A stretch of 12,054 bases of DNA from Nevskiaceae bacterium (GCA_031277355.1 JAITMN010000098.1:1-12054); one strand, 5' to 3'. Shown: positions 1 through 6,262, numbered from the stretch's first letter. Program-made: numbers and translations. Notes: generated by a model from the sequence alone, not told the origin.

Positions 1-446
1 CGCCCCCGCCCCCGGTTGCAGCCCCGCCGCCGCCCCCACCGCCCGCGCCCCCACCGGCTCCCGTGCGGTTGACGCTGTCGGCTGATGCCCTGTTCGACTT
101 CGACAGCGCGCAACTGCGACCCGCAGGCCAAGAAATGCTCGCCGGCTTCGTGCGCGACCTTCGCGGCCTGCAATACGAAGTGCTGATCATCGAAGGCCAC
201 ACCGACCGCATCGGCGCAGACGCCTACAACCAGGCCCTCTCCGAGCGCCGCGCCAACTCCGTGCGCGACTACCTGACCGGCAACGGCATCCCCGCCACCA
301 ACGTGCGCGCCACCGGCTACGGCGAGACTCGCCCCGTGACGACGCCCGAGCAATGCCCGCCGAGCCTTGCCCGCGATGCATTGCTGTCTTGCCTGCAACC
401 CGACCGCCGGGTGGAAGTGGAGGTGTCCGGCACGCGCAATCCGTAA
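1..446 (+). CDS. OmpA-family outer membrane protein, C-terminal peptidoglycan-binding domain (5' partial)
   Basis: The gene enters from the left edge in the frame that begins at base 3, and 147 residues are visible. The first 20 or so are a proline/alanine linker. An OmpA-like domain follows, which grips the diaminopimelate of peptidoglycan in the periplasm and ties the outer membrane to the cell wall. The diagnostic stretch TDRIGADAYNQALSERRA carries the Asp and Arg that contact the peptide. Near the C terminus, QCPPSLARDALLSCLQPDRR has two cysteines placed as in the E. coli OmpA periplasmic domain, where they form a disulfide. The end PDRRVEVEVSG also matches OmpA. The missing N-terminal part is probably a beta-barrel or a signal/lipid anchor, which the window cannot decide. 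A GTG at 63 is in frame but cuts off the linker and is not the true start. Sure of the domain; the exact family member is open. Confidence 0.9.
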   Translation, partial: PPPPVAAPPPPPPPAPPPAPVRLTLSADALFDFDSAQLRPAGQEMLAGFVRDLRGLQYEVLIIEGHTDRIGADAYNQALSERRANSVRDYLTGNGIPATNVRATGYGETRPVTTPEQCPPSLARDALLSCLQPDRRVEVEVSGTRNP

Positions 447-458
447 GCGAGGTATTGC

Positions 459-487
459 CTGACATTATCGTAACTAGTTACGATAAT
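459..487 (+). promoter_or_regulatory. Sigma-70-type promoter of the two-gene unit
   Basis: CTGACA (459-464, five of six matches to TTGACA) lies exactly 17 bp from GATAAT (482-487, five of six matches to TATAAT). The predicted transcription start is around 491-495, at or just inside the ATG at 491, so the message would be leaderless or nearly so. The -10 and the whole spacer are made of the palindrome annotated separately. Seen directly in the sequence; promoter activity is inferred. Confidence 0.65.
464..487. promoter_or_regulatory. Perfect 24-bp palindrome, candidate operator
   Basis: ATTATCGTAACT is followed at once by its exact reverse complement, giving 12 bp on each side with no mismatch and no spacer. 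The symmetry stops at 463/488. The site is AT-rich in a GC-rich window. It covers the last base of the -35, the entire spacer and the -10 of the promoter, and ends 3 bp before the start codon at 491. A protein bound here would block RNA polymerase, so it is probably an operator for autoregulation. The likely binder is one of the two proteins encoded just downstream, which is inference. Confidence 0.75.
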
Positions 488-490
488 TAA

Positions 491-952
491 ATGAGCAAAA
501 AACCCGTTCGCGGCCGACCGCCCACCGGGTCGGCCCTGTCCGCCGCCGAGCGGATGCGTCGCTTGCGAGAACGAAAAAGAGCGGCGGGACTCAAGCCCGT
601 GCTCACTTGGGTTGCGGCGGAACCTAAAGCGCCGCCTGCCTATTCCTCACATCGCCTGCTCGAAGCGCGCAGCTTGGCGATGCACGCACTGATCGCGCGC
701 AAGATCGAGCGCGATCCGAAACTATTGCAGGTCGCCCGGCAGAACATCGAACGTTGGAGCGCTCAGCGCGGCGATGAACGCCCCGCGTGGCTCGACGAGT
801 GGCGCGCTTTATTGAACCGACCGTGGCAAACCATCGCCGCCCTCATCACCGACCCCAGTGAAAACGCCGCGCGGCTGCGGCAATCCTCGCCCTTTGCCGG
901 ATTTCTTGCTCCCCAAGAGCGTAGGCGAATCCATGAAGCGTTCCGAGCTTGA
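491..952 (+). CDS. Small basic protein of unknown function, first gene of a two-gene unit
   Basis: 153 residues, family not recognised with certainty. The N terminus is strongly basic. RGRPP at residues 7-11 resembles the core of an AT-hook, a minor-groove DNA-binding motif, and is followed by an arginine-rich helix (RMRRLRERKRAAGL, 22-34). The middle (about 54-110) is predicted helical. The C-terminal segment RLRQSSPFAGFLAPQERRRI (128-147) looks like a conserved motif I associate, from memory only, with other uncharacterised proteins. There is no signal peptide or membrane segment. The ATG at 491 lies 3 bp after the palindrome and has no Shine-Dalgarno, in line with leaderless initiation. 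An in-frame ATG at 554 is possible but would remove the RGRPP motif. It overlaps the next gene by 20 nt. A plausible role is DNA-binding autorepressor or antitoxin to the downstream protein. This is inference from layout, not homology. Confidence 0.7.
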   Translation: MSKKPVRGRPPTGSALSAAERMRRLRERKRAAGLKPVLTWVAAEPKAPPAYSSHRLLEARSLAMHALIARKIERDPKLLQVARQNIERWSAQRGDERPAWLDEWRALLNRPWQTIAALITDPSENAARLRQSSPFAGFLAPQERRRIHEAFRA

Positions 953-1469
953 ACACATCATCCGGGCGGCCGGAGCGATCGCCAATGTCTCGGAGATCGT
1001 CGTCATCGGCAGTCAATCGATACTGGGTCAGTTCCCCGCCGCGCCGGCATCGCTGCTGGTTTCCGCAGAAGCCGATGTGTTCCCGCTGAGCGATCCGCAA
1101 TTGTCGGACTTCATCGACGGCAGCATCGGCGAGGGTTCGCCATTCCATCAACTGTACGGCTACTACGCTCAAGGCGTGGACGAGACGACCGCCACGCTGC
1201 CCGCCGGATGGCGCGACCGCCTGATCCCCATAAGAAATCCCAACACGCGCGGCGTCACCGGCTTGTGTCTGGAAGTGCATGATTTGGCGATCTCGAAGTA
1301 CGTTGCAGGCAGAGAGAAAGACCGCGAATTCACCAAGGCGCTGGCGCAACATCGCATGACTTCGCGCACCACGCTGCGCGCACGCGAGCGCGTCACCGAT
1401 CTGCCCACCGAACTGCGCAAAGTGGTGCGTACTCGCATCGAGCGAGACTTCGCCAAAGCGGCAACGTAG
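933..1469 (+). CDS. Nucleotidyltransferase-like protein (DUF6036 / AbiEii-like)
   Basis: 178 residues from the ATG at 933, with a weak AGG at 923-925. The frame is open upstream to 858, but those 25 codons lie inside the preceding gene and look non-conserved. The start overlaps that gene by 20 nt, so translation is probably coupled. The fold signature of a polymerase-beta-type nucleotidyltransferase is visible: a hydrophobic strand with G26-S27 (VIGSQS) and the acidic pair E46/D48 in EADVFP. Further on, DLAISKYVAGREKDREF (117-133) is the Lys/Arg-rich segment typical of AbiEii and DUF6036 proteins. AbiEii/MenT relatives are type IV-like toxins that modify RNA or tRNA. DUF6036 members are less well studied, so toxin activity is not shown. 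The first acidic residue is Glu rather than the more common Asp. The GS and EAD motifs are 18 residues apart, longer than in minimal family members. Substrate unknown. Confidence 0.7.
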   Translation: MKRSELEHIIRAAGAIANVSEIVVIGSQSILGQFPAAPASLLVSAEADVFPLSDPQLSDFIDGSIGEGSPFHQLYGYYAQGVDETTATLPAGWRDRLIPIRNPNTRGVTGLCLEVHDLAISKYVAGREKDREFTKALAQHRMTSRTTLRARERVTDLPTELRKVVRTRIERDFAKAAT

Positions 1470-1489
1470 CCTTCGCCAGCCGTTGCCGC
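1458..1489. terminator. Hairpin between convergent genes, possible bidirectional terminator
   Basis: GCGGCAACG (1458-1466) pairs perfectly with CGTTGCCGC (1481-1489) across a 14-nt loop. It overlaps the stop of the nucleotidyltransferase gene and lies just past the stop of the convergent gene at 1496. Read on the - strand the stem is followed by TTT, a short U-tract that could help end the pdxH operon. On the + strand there is no T-run. The stem is clear; function as an intrinsic terminator is moderately supported. Confidence 0.45.
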
Positions 1490-1495
1490 CCCTGC

Positions 1496-2407
1496 CTACC
1501 GATTCAACAAATTCGCCGGCGAATACTGATCCGTCAGCACGCGCGCCTTCACATCCCAATCCGGCGTTCTGGAAAACAGCGACACCAGTGATTCGGAGTC
1601 CACGCCGAAACTGCGCAGCGGCACGGCATATTCCAGTGCCTTCTGCCGGAGCGTTGCATCATCCGGCAGTCCCGCAGGACGCGCCACGATCACGCGATTC
1701 TCGCGCTTGAGATTGAAAATCTTGTCGTACACCGACGCATAGGTGGCCGATTCAGCGTCATACAACCGGCTCGACGAAAACGTGTTCGCCACCAGCACGC
1801 CTTCGGGCGCGAGCAGCGACTTCACTTCGGTGAGAAACTCCTTCGTCAGCAAATGCTCGGGGATGTATTCATGGTCGAACGCATCGAGCATCACGAGGTC
1901 ATATTTCTTGCCCTCGCGCCCGGCGCGCTTCACATACACGCGGCCATCCACTTCATGCACCGTCATCTTCGGGCCTTCCTTGAAGCCGAAGTATTTTTTC
2001 GCTACGCGCGCCACGGCTGGGTCGATTTCCACCACGTCGATCTGCGCGTCGGGCAGCACTTCGGCCAGCGCCATCGGCAGCGTGCCGCCGCCCAGACCCA
2101 CGATCAGAATTCGCTTGGGCGGCGCCCCGGTGAACAGCGCACCGGCCATCATCATCCGCGCATAGTTCAACGCGAAGCGATGCGGGTCTTTCAGAATGAT
2201 GCACGACTGCCGACCGATGCGGCACTCGCGCGTGAAGCACATGCAGCGTTCGCCGTCCTGTTCATACACCAGCACTTCGCGATACAGCGATTTTTCGATG
2301 TGAATCGTGTTCATCGCCTGCGCGTGCGCCGGCGTGGGCAGTGCAGCGCCGATCATCAACAGCGGCAACGTGAACAGCAGGCAGCGCAGAGTTTTGTTCC
2401 AGTTCAT
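1496..2407 (-). CDS. Spermidine-synthase-like methyltransferase-fold protein with signal peptide
   Basis: 303 residues. The N terminus is a textbook signal peptide: a basic start, a hydrophobic core at about 9-23, and PTPAHAQA, giving a likely cleavage after AHA (29). The rest is a SpeE-type domain. The cofactor loop GLGGGTLP is at 104-111, the acidic ribose-binding end VVEIDP at 125-130, and the active-site-region Asp in LDAFDHEYIPEHLLTKEF at 174-191. True spermidine synthases carry a DxxDP motif there; DAFD is the form found in the 'fused MFS/spermidine synthase' group, whose substrate is not established. Four cysteines (55, 57, 62, 69) are clustered. The ATG overlaps the stop of the upstream membrane gene by one base (TAATG), so the two are coupled and probably act together as the split halves of the fused protein. 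Being exported is odd for a fold that uses a cytosolic cofactor. The hydrophobic stretch could instead be a membrane anchor. Confidence 0.8.
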   Translation of the reverse strand: MNWNKTLRCLLFTLPLLMIGAALPTPAHAQAMNTIHIEKSLYREVLVYEQDGERCMCFTRECRIGRQSCIILKDPHRFALNYARMMMAGALFTGAPPKRILIVGLGGGTLPMALAEVLPDAQIDVVEIDPAVARVAKKYFGFKEGPKMTVHEVDGRVYVKRAGREGKKYDLVMLDAFDHEYIPEHLLTKEFLTEVKSLLAPEGVLVANTFSSSRLYDAESATYASVYDKIFNLKRENRVIVARPAGLPDDATLRQKALEYAVPLRSFGVDSESLVSLFSRTPDWDVKARVLTDQYSPANLLNR

Positions 2408-3027
2408 TATCGGTTTCCTTGGGCGCGAGTGATCGCGGCCAGTATGGCAAGCAGCAGCGACAGACCAATCATCGCCAGGATGATCACGTTCAATTCAAAC
2501 CACAGCACGAAGAAGAACGAGGTCAGTATCGTGCCAGCGGCGCTGCCGAAGGTCGATACGAAATACAACTGACCGGCGCGGCGGCCGGAAGTTTGCTCGC
2601 TCTCCACCAAAAGCCGCACGCAGTAGGGCGAGACCATGCCGGAGAAGAACGTCGGCACGAGAAACAGCAGCAGCGCGGCGCACAACGAGCCAAAGCGCGG
2701 GTCGGGAATCGCGATGGCCAGATTCTCCAGCGGCAGGCCCGACAGCGGAATCACCGGCAGCGCAGTCAGCGCGGCCAGCGCCAGCAGCAGCCCCAGCTTC
2801 AGCAGGCCCGGATTGCGCTGCGAGAACCAGCCACCGGCCAGATACCCCAACGACAGCGCGAACATGAACACCGCGATCAGCGCGCCCCACACATAGATGC
2901 TGCTGCCGAAGTTCGGCGCCAGCAGCCGCCCGCCCAGCAACTCGATGCCCATGACGAAGAAGCCGGACCAGAAGGCGATGGTGTACACGGTGACCATGCC
3001 GGCGCGCGTCAGCAGCGATTGACTCAT
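2407..3027 (-). CDS. Polytopic membrane protein, transporter-like half of the fused MFS/spermidine synthase family
   Basis: 206 residues from the ATG at 3027. About six membrane helices can be read, near residues 11-32, 43-65, 75-95, 115-138, 155-178 and 180-200. Family marks are MGIELLGGRLLAPNFG in the first helix region, and GMVSPYCVRLL followed by G-LYFVSTFGSAAGT. These are the conserved patterns of the N-terminal part of 'fused MFS/spermidine synthase' proteins. Here that part is a separate gene, followed by the SpeE-like part with a one-base overlap (TAATG). Its ATG overlaps the TGA of pdxH by 4 nt (ATGA). The frame is open upstream to 3078, but those codons lie inside the pdxH end and MSQSLL is the natural start. 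Six helices are half of a canonical MFS transporter, so it may dimerise or form a complex with the downstream protein. No transported substrate can be named. Confidence 0.8.
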   Translation of the reverse strand: MSQSLLTRAGMVTVYTIAFWSGFFVMGIELLGGRLLAPNFGSSIYVWGALIAVFMFALSLGYLAGGWFSQRNPGLLKLGLLLALAALTALPVIPLSGLPLENLAIAIPDPRFGSLCAALLLFLVPTFFSGMVSPYCVRLLVESEQTSGRRAGQLYFVSTFGSAAGTILTSFFFVLWFELNVIILAMIGLSLLLAILAAITRAQGNR

Positions 3028-3650
3028 GGCTGCAACCTCGTCACGGCCCACTCTGCGTTGGCGGCCGCCCGCGTCCACCGCGCCCGGTCATGCAAGCGCG
3101 CGTGACCTTCCACCCACAATTCCACCGCATCAGCCCACAGTTCCATGATTCCCCAATGTGCCGGTCGGGGCACTTCGCCGTCATCGCCATAGCGGTCGCG
3201 CACTTCATCGAGCTGCGCCCGCAGCGCCGCACGCGAGGCAATCGGCTCACTCTGCCGGCTTGCGTGCGCGCCCAACTGACTGCCACGGGCGCGGCTGGCG
3301 AAGTAGCGGTCGCTGTCGGCTGCGTCGGCCTGCCGCACCGCGCCTTCGATGCGCGCCTGACGATGCAGATGATCCCAATGAAACACCAGCGCCGCACGCG
3401 GATTGGCCGCCATTTCCCGCCCCTTGCGCGAAAGATAATTCGTGACGAAACGCACGACGCCCGGCACGGGCGAGATGTCCTTGCACAGCACCACGCGCGC
3501 CGAAGGCCGCCCCTGATCGTCGCAGGTCGCCAGCACCATCGCATTGGGATTGGGCGTCTCGCCCCGCGCCTGCGCTTCGGCCAGCCACGCGGCGACCAGC
3601 GACAGCGGTTCAGCGGGCAGAGGTTCCGGCAGCGTGTGGCGAGGGGTCAT
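3024..3650 (-). CDS. pdxH: Pyridoxine/pyridoxamine 5'-phosphate oxidase
   Basis: 208 residues. It is an FMN enzyme of the cytoplasm that oxidises pyridoxine 5'-phosphate and pyridoxamine 5'-phosphate to pyridoxal 5'-phosphate, the last step of vitamin B6 synthesis and salvage. Recognisable blocks in order are PNAMVLATCDDQGRPSARVVLCK, FVTNYLSRKGREMAANPRAAL, FHWDHLHRQARIEG, RGSQLGAHASRQSE, and the C-terminal RLHDRARW with the Arg and His that bind substrate. It ends VTRLQP, close to the RLAP end of E. coli PdxH. The N-terminal RREY...GGL segment seen in E. coli is missing. An in-frame GTG at 3695 would add 15 residues that do not resemble the family, so the ATG at 3650 is preferred. No good Shine-Dalgarno is seen for either. 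It is first in a three-gene unit. The downstream membrane gene starts inside its stop (ATGA). Confidence 0.93.
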   Translation of the reverse strand: MTPRHTLPEPLPAEPLSLVAAWLAEAQARGETPNPNAMVLATCDDQGRPSARVVLCKDISPVPGVVRFVTNYLSRKGREMAANPRAALVFHWDHLHRQARIEGAVRQADAADSDRYFASRARGSQLGAHASRQSEPIASRAALRAQLDEVRDRYGDDGEVPRPAHWGIMELWADAVELWVEGHARLHDRARWTRAAANAEWAVTRLQP

Positions 3651-3741
3651 GGGGCGCAAGTGTAGCCTCAAGAGCCGCGTTTTCGCGCCAGTCACCGGCG
3701 ATGAATCGCCAGATCACGCGGCCTGCCCCTGAATGTGGCGC

Positions 3742-3770
3742 TTGCCATGCGCGCCCCTCGCCGCTACAAC
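3742..3770 (+). promoter_or_regulatory. Candidate sigma-70 promoter for tyrA
   Basis: TTGCCA (3742-3747, five of six to consensus), a 17-bp spacer, then TACAAC (3765-3770, four of six). The predicted start near 3777 leaves a leader of about 37 nt containing the tyrA ribosome binding site. It sits in the 163-bp divergent gap between pdxH and tyrA. No TyrR box or leader peptide was recognised. Confidence 0.5.
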
Positions 3771-3813
3771 GGCTGCCCGCCTACACGATTGCATGTGAAA
3801 ACCAGAGGACCCG

Positions 3814-4929
3814 ATGACGCTCGATGAACTGCGCCGCGAGCTGGACCAGCTCGACGGCGAACTGCTGGGCCTGATCGCCAAACGCCAATCCATTTCCCGG
3901 CAGGTGGCCGAAGCCAAGCGCGCCACGGGCTACCCCACGCGCGACTACGAGCGCGAGCGCGAGGTGATTCTGGGCGTGCGCAAGCGCGGCGAGCAATTGG
4001 GCGTGCCCGGCGATCTGGCCGAAAAGGTCATGCGCCTGCTGATCCGCTCCTCGCTGACCACTCAGGAGCAGGCCAGCGTCGTCTCGCAGGGCGCGGGCGG
4101 CGGTCGCCGCGCGCTGGTGATCGGCGGCAATGGCAAAATGGGCGGCTGGTTCGCGCGCTTTCTGCTCTCGCAGGGCTTCGACGTGCTGGTGGCCGACCCC
4201 AACGGCGCGGCCGACGGCATACCCGAAGTGCCCGACTGGCGCACGCTGCCCGACCTCGACGCCTTCGCCTTCATCGTCGTGGCCACGCCGCTGGGCATCA
4301 GCCGCGCCATCCTCAGCGAACTGGCGCTGCGCAAGCCCGCAGGCGTCGTGTTCGACCTGGGTTCGCTCAAATCCCCGCTGCGCGGCGGTCTCAATGCGCT
4401 GAAAGCCGCAGGCGTCAAAGTCACCTCGCTGCATCCGATGTTCGGTCCCAACACCGAACTGCTCTCCGGCCGGCATGTGATTTTCATCGACATGGGCAAT
4501 GCCGAAGCCTTGGCCGCTGCGCGCGGCCTGTTCGCCCCGACAATGGCCGAACAGGCGGTGATGAGCCTGGAAGAACACGACCGCCTGATCGCCTATGTGC
4601 TGGGCCTGTCGCATGCGCTGAACATCGCCTTTTTCACCGCGCTCGCGGAAAGCGGCGAGGCCGCGCCGCGTTTGGCGCAACTGTCGAGCACCACCTTCGA
4701 TTCGCAGCTCGACGTGGCCAGCGCCGTGGCCGAAGAAAGCCCCGAGCTGTACTACGAAATCCAGGCGCTGAACGACTACGGCGCCGAATCCTTGCAGGCG
4801 CTCAGCAGTGCGGTGCAACGGCTGCAAACGGCGGTGCTGACCCGCGATTTCGACACCTTCCGCCTGCTGATGCAGCAGGGCCTGGACTACCTGCAAGGCC
4901 GCCGCGAGGTCACCGCGCGGCGGGCCTGA
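3814..4929 (+). CDS. tyrA: Bifunctional chorismate mutase / prephenate dehydrogenase (T-protein)
   Basis: 371 residues, the size of E. coli TyrA. Residues 1-90 are an AroQ-type helical chorismate mutase (LDELRRELDQLDGELLGLIAKR, EAKR, YEREREV, ending IRSSLTTQEQ) that turns chorismate into prephenate. Residues 99-360 are the NAD-dependent dehydrogenase that oxidises and decarboxylates prephenate to 4-hydroxyphenylpyruvate, the precursor of tyrosine. It has the dinucleotide loop GGNGKMG (104-110) and LHPMFGP (206-212), whose His207 matches the catalytic His of E. coli TyrA. The ATG at 3814 has GAGGA four bases upstream. It is the first gene of the + strand run, 49 nt before rppH. The enzyme is normally inhibited by tyrosine; no DNA-level control was seen beyond the promoter upstream. 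A long open frame on the opposite strand is a GC-driven shadow. Confidence 0.93.
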   Translation: MTLDELRRELDQLDGELLGLIAKRQSISRQVAEAKRATGYPTRDYEREREVILGVRKRGEQLGVPGDLAEKVMRLLIRSSLTTQEQASVVSQGAGGGRRALVIGGNGKMGGWFARFLLSQGFDVLVADPNGAADGIPEVPDWRTLPDLDAFAFIVVATPLGISRAILSELALRKPAGVVFDLGSLKSPLRGGLNALKAAGVKVTSLHPMFGPNTELLSGRHVIFIDMGNAEALAAARGLFAPTMAEQAVMSLEEHDRLIAYVLGLSHALNIAFFTALAESGEAAPRLAQLSSTTFDSQLDVASAVAEESPELYYEIQALNDYGAESLQALSSAVQRLQTAVLTRDFDTFRLLMQQGLDYLQGRREVTARRA

Positions 4930-4978
4930 TTGCAGCAACAACTTGAGCCGCCGCCGCCTGACGGGTTAAAAGATTGAA

Positions 4979-5548
4979 ATGAATGATGTGATCGACCGCG
5001 ACGGCTTTCGCGCCAATGTCGGCATCGTGCTCATGGGCGGCGATGGCCGGCTGTTTCTGGGCCGTCGCAGCGGCGGGCGCGGCTGGCAGTTCCCGCAGGG
5101 TGGCATGCGCGAGGGCGAATCGGCCGAAGAATCGCTGTTCCGCGAACTGCACGAGGAAGTGGGCCTTACGCCGCAAGACGTCAAAGTGCTGGGTCAAACC
5201 GACCGCTGGCTGCGCTACCGCCTGCCCGTGCGCTTCGTGCGCCGCGAGCAGCATCCGGTGTGCGTGGGTCAGAAGCAGCGCTGGTTCCTGCTCAGCCTCG
5301 CCAACGGCGAAGACACGATCCGTTTCGACACCACGGACGAGCCCGAATTCGACCGCTGGCGCTGGGTGGACTACTGGCAGCCGGTGAAGGAAGTGATCTA
5401 CTTCAAGCGCCCCGTGTACGTGAAGGCGCTGCACGAACTGGGCGCGCTGGCCCGGCCCGACGGCCTGCCGCCGTATCCGGGCTGGTGGTCGCGCCGCACG
5501 CAGCGGCGGTCCATTTCCTCCTCCTCTGCCGCCAAGCGCAACGGCTGA
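4979..5548 (+). CDS. rppH: RNA pyrophosphohydrolase (Nudix)
   Basis: 189 residues. RppH removes pyrophosphate from the 5' end of triphosphorylated RNA and so opens transcripts to RNase E decay. The protein follows E. coli RppH nearly throughout: RDGFRANVGIVLM, GWQFPQGGM, the full Nudix box at 41-63 with the metal-binding REL-EE (55-60), WLRYRLP, CVGQKQRWFLL, PEFDRWRWVDYW and VIYFKRPVYVKAL. The C-terminal tail of about 35 residues, rich in Arg and Ser (WWSRRTQRRSISSSSAAKR), differs from E. coli. The ATG at 4979 lacks a clear Shine-Dalgarno; TTGAGC at 4943 with an AT-rich patch at 4966-4974 might be a weak promoter. The stop lies 3 nt before the next start. Confidence 0.93.
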   Translation: MNDVIDRDGFRANVGIVLMGGDGRLFLGRRSGGRGWQFPQGGMREGESAEESLFRELHEEVGLTPQDVKVLGQTDRWLRYRLPVRFVRREQHPVCVGQKQRWFLLSLANGEDTIRFDTTDEPEFDRWRWVDYWQPVKEVIYFKRPVYVKALHELGALARPDGLPPYPGWWSRRTQRRSISSSSAAKRNG

Positions 5549-5551
5549 GTT

Positions 5552-6262
5552 GTGCCACCTTCCCCGCGCCTGATCGTCCGAACCCACGCGCCGATTCGGC
5601 GCTGGTTCGTGATCGGCGTGGTGGTGGCGGCAACGCTCGTGGCGCTGTACGCCGCGTTTGACTGGGGCCGTCGCCGCGCCGGTTTCGACAGCAGCAAGGC
5701 GCGTGAGGTGGCTGCGCAAGTCGGCGATCTGGAGGACCAGATTCGCGCCCTGCGTCTGGAGCTTGCGACGCAGGAAACGCAGCGCGCGGGTCAGGCCACC
5801 GAGCGGGCCGAACTCGCGAAGACCATCGGCGAGCTTCAAGCTGAAGTGGCTCGTCAGGCGCAGGATTTGACCTTCTACCGGGGCGTCGTCGGCGAAAACC
5901 TGCAAGCTGAAGTGGCCAAAATCCAGCAGTTTCGCGTCACGGCGGGGACCGAACCCGGCCTGTTTCACCTGCGTCTGGTGCTGGGCCGCACGGTCAGCGC
6001 CGGCGATCCGGTTTCCGGCACGGCGCAGATGAACTTCGAGGGCGTCAACGGCACAAAGCCTGTGACGCTGGGCCTCGCGGCGGTGTCGGGCGTGCCCGAC
6101 GGCACGCTGAAATTCGACTACCGCTATGTCGAAACGCTGGAGCAGGATATCCGCCTGCCCGACGGCTTCACGCCGCTGCGCACGACGATCGAGTTACAGC
6201 CGGCCCGCAAGGGCGCCTCGAAGGTTCGCCAAACCTTCCTGTGGACCGTGGAGACGCTCTAG
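5552..6262 (+). CDS. Membrane-anchored coiled-coil protein (DUF6776-like)
   Basis: 236 residues starting at GTG 5552, three bases after the rppH stop; no Shine-Dalgarno is evident, so it probably depends on coupling. A short basic cytoplasmic tail and one membrane helix (about 18-36) are followed by a coiled coil (about 50-110, heptads rich in Leu, Glu, Arg, Gln) and a beta-rich domain (about 125-236) with no catalytic motif that I can see. The topology suggests an inner-membrane protein with its bulk in the periplasm. The layout matches the DUF6776 family, which I recall next to bactofilin and erpA in Xanthomonadales and Pseudomonas. A 14-bp exact direct repeat (5837-5850 and 5903-5916) encodes LQAEVA twice in and just after the coiled coil. 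Its place directly before a bactofilin hints at a cell-envelope or shape role, which is inference. Function unknown. Confidence 0.75.
   Translation: MPPSPRLIVRTHAPIRRWFVIGVVVAATLVALYAAFDWGRRRAGFDSSKAREVAAQVGDLEDQIRALRLELATQETQRAGQATERAELAKTIGELQAEVARQAQDLTFYRGVVGENLQAEVAKIQQFRVTAGTEPGLFHLRLVLGRTVSAGDPVSGTAQMNFEGVNGTKPVTLGLAAVSGVPDGTLKFDYRYVETLEQDIRLPDGFTPLRTTIELQPARKGASKVRQTFLWTVETL

Noticed and set aside
858..932. Longer start of the nucleotidyltransferase at 858
   Set aside because: It would overlap the upstream gene by 95 nt and adds residues unlike the family; ATG 933 gives a normal coupled overlap.
846..1559. Open frame of 237 codons on the - strand across the nucleotidyltransferase gene
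   Set aside because: Low-complexity Arg/Gly/Gln composition; the + strand has promoter, coupling and nucleotidyltransferase motifs.
3697..3710. Small inverted repeat GGCGA-TGAA-TCGCC between pdxH and tyrA as an operator or attenuator
   Set aside because: The stem is 5 bp and expected by chance at this GC content; no leader peptide or T-run goes with it.
3781..4941. Open frame of 386 codons on the - strand opposite tyrA
   Set aside because: No recognisable domain and shadow-type composition; TyrA on the + strand is unambiguous.
4943..4972. Internal promoter before rppH (TTGAGC with AT-rich patch)
   Set aside because: The -10 matches are only three or four of six; left as a remark under rppH.
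4910..5968. Open frame of 352 codons on the - strand opposite rppH and the coiled-coil gene
   Set aside because: It spans two genuine + strand genes and shows no motif or ribosome site.
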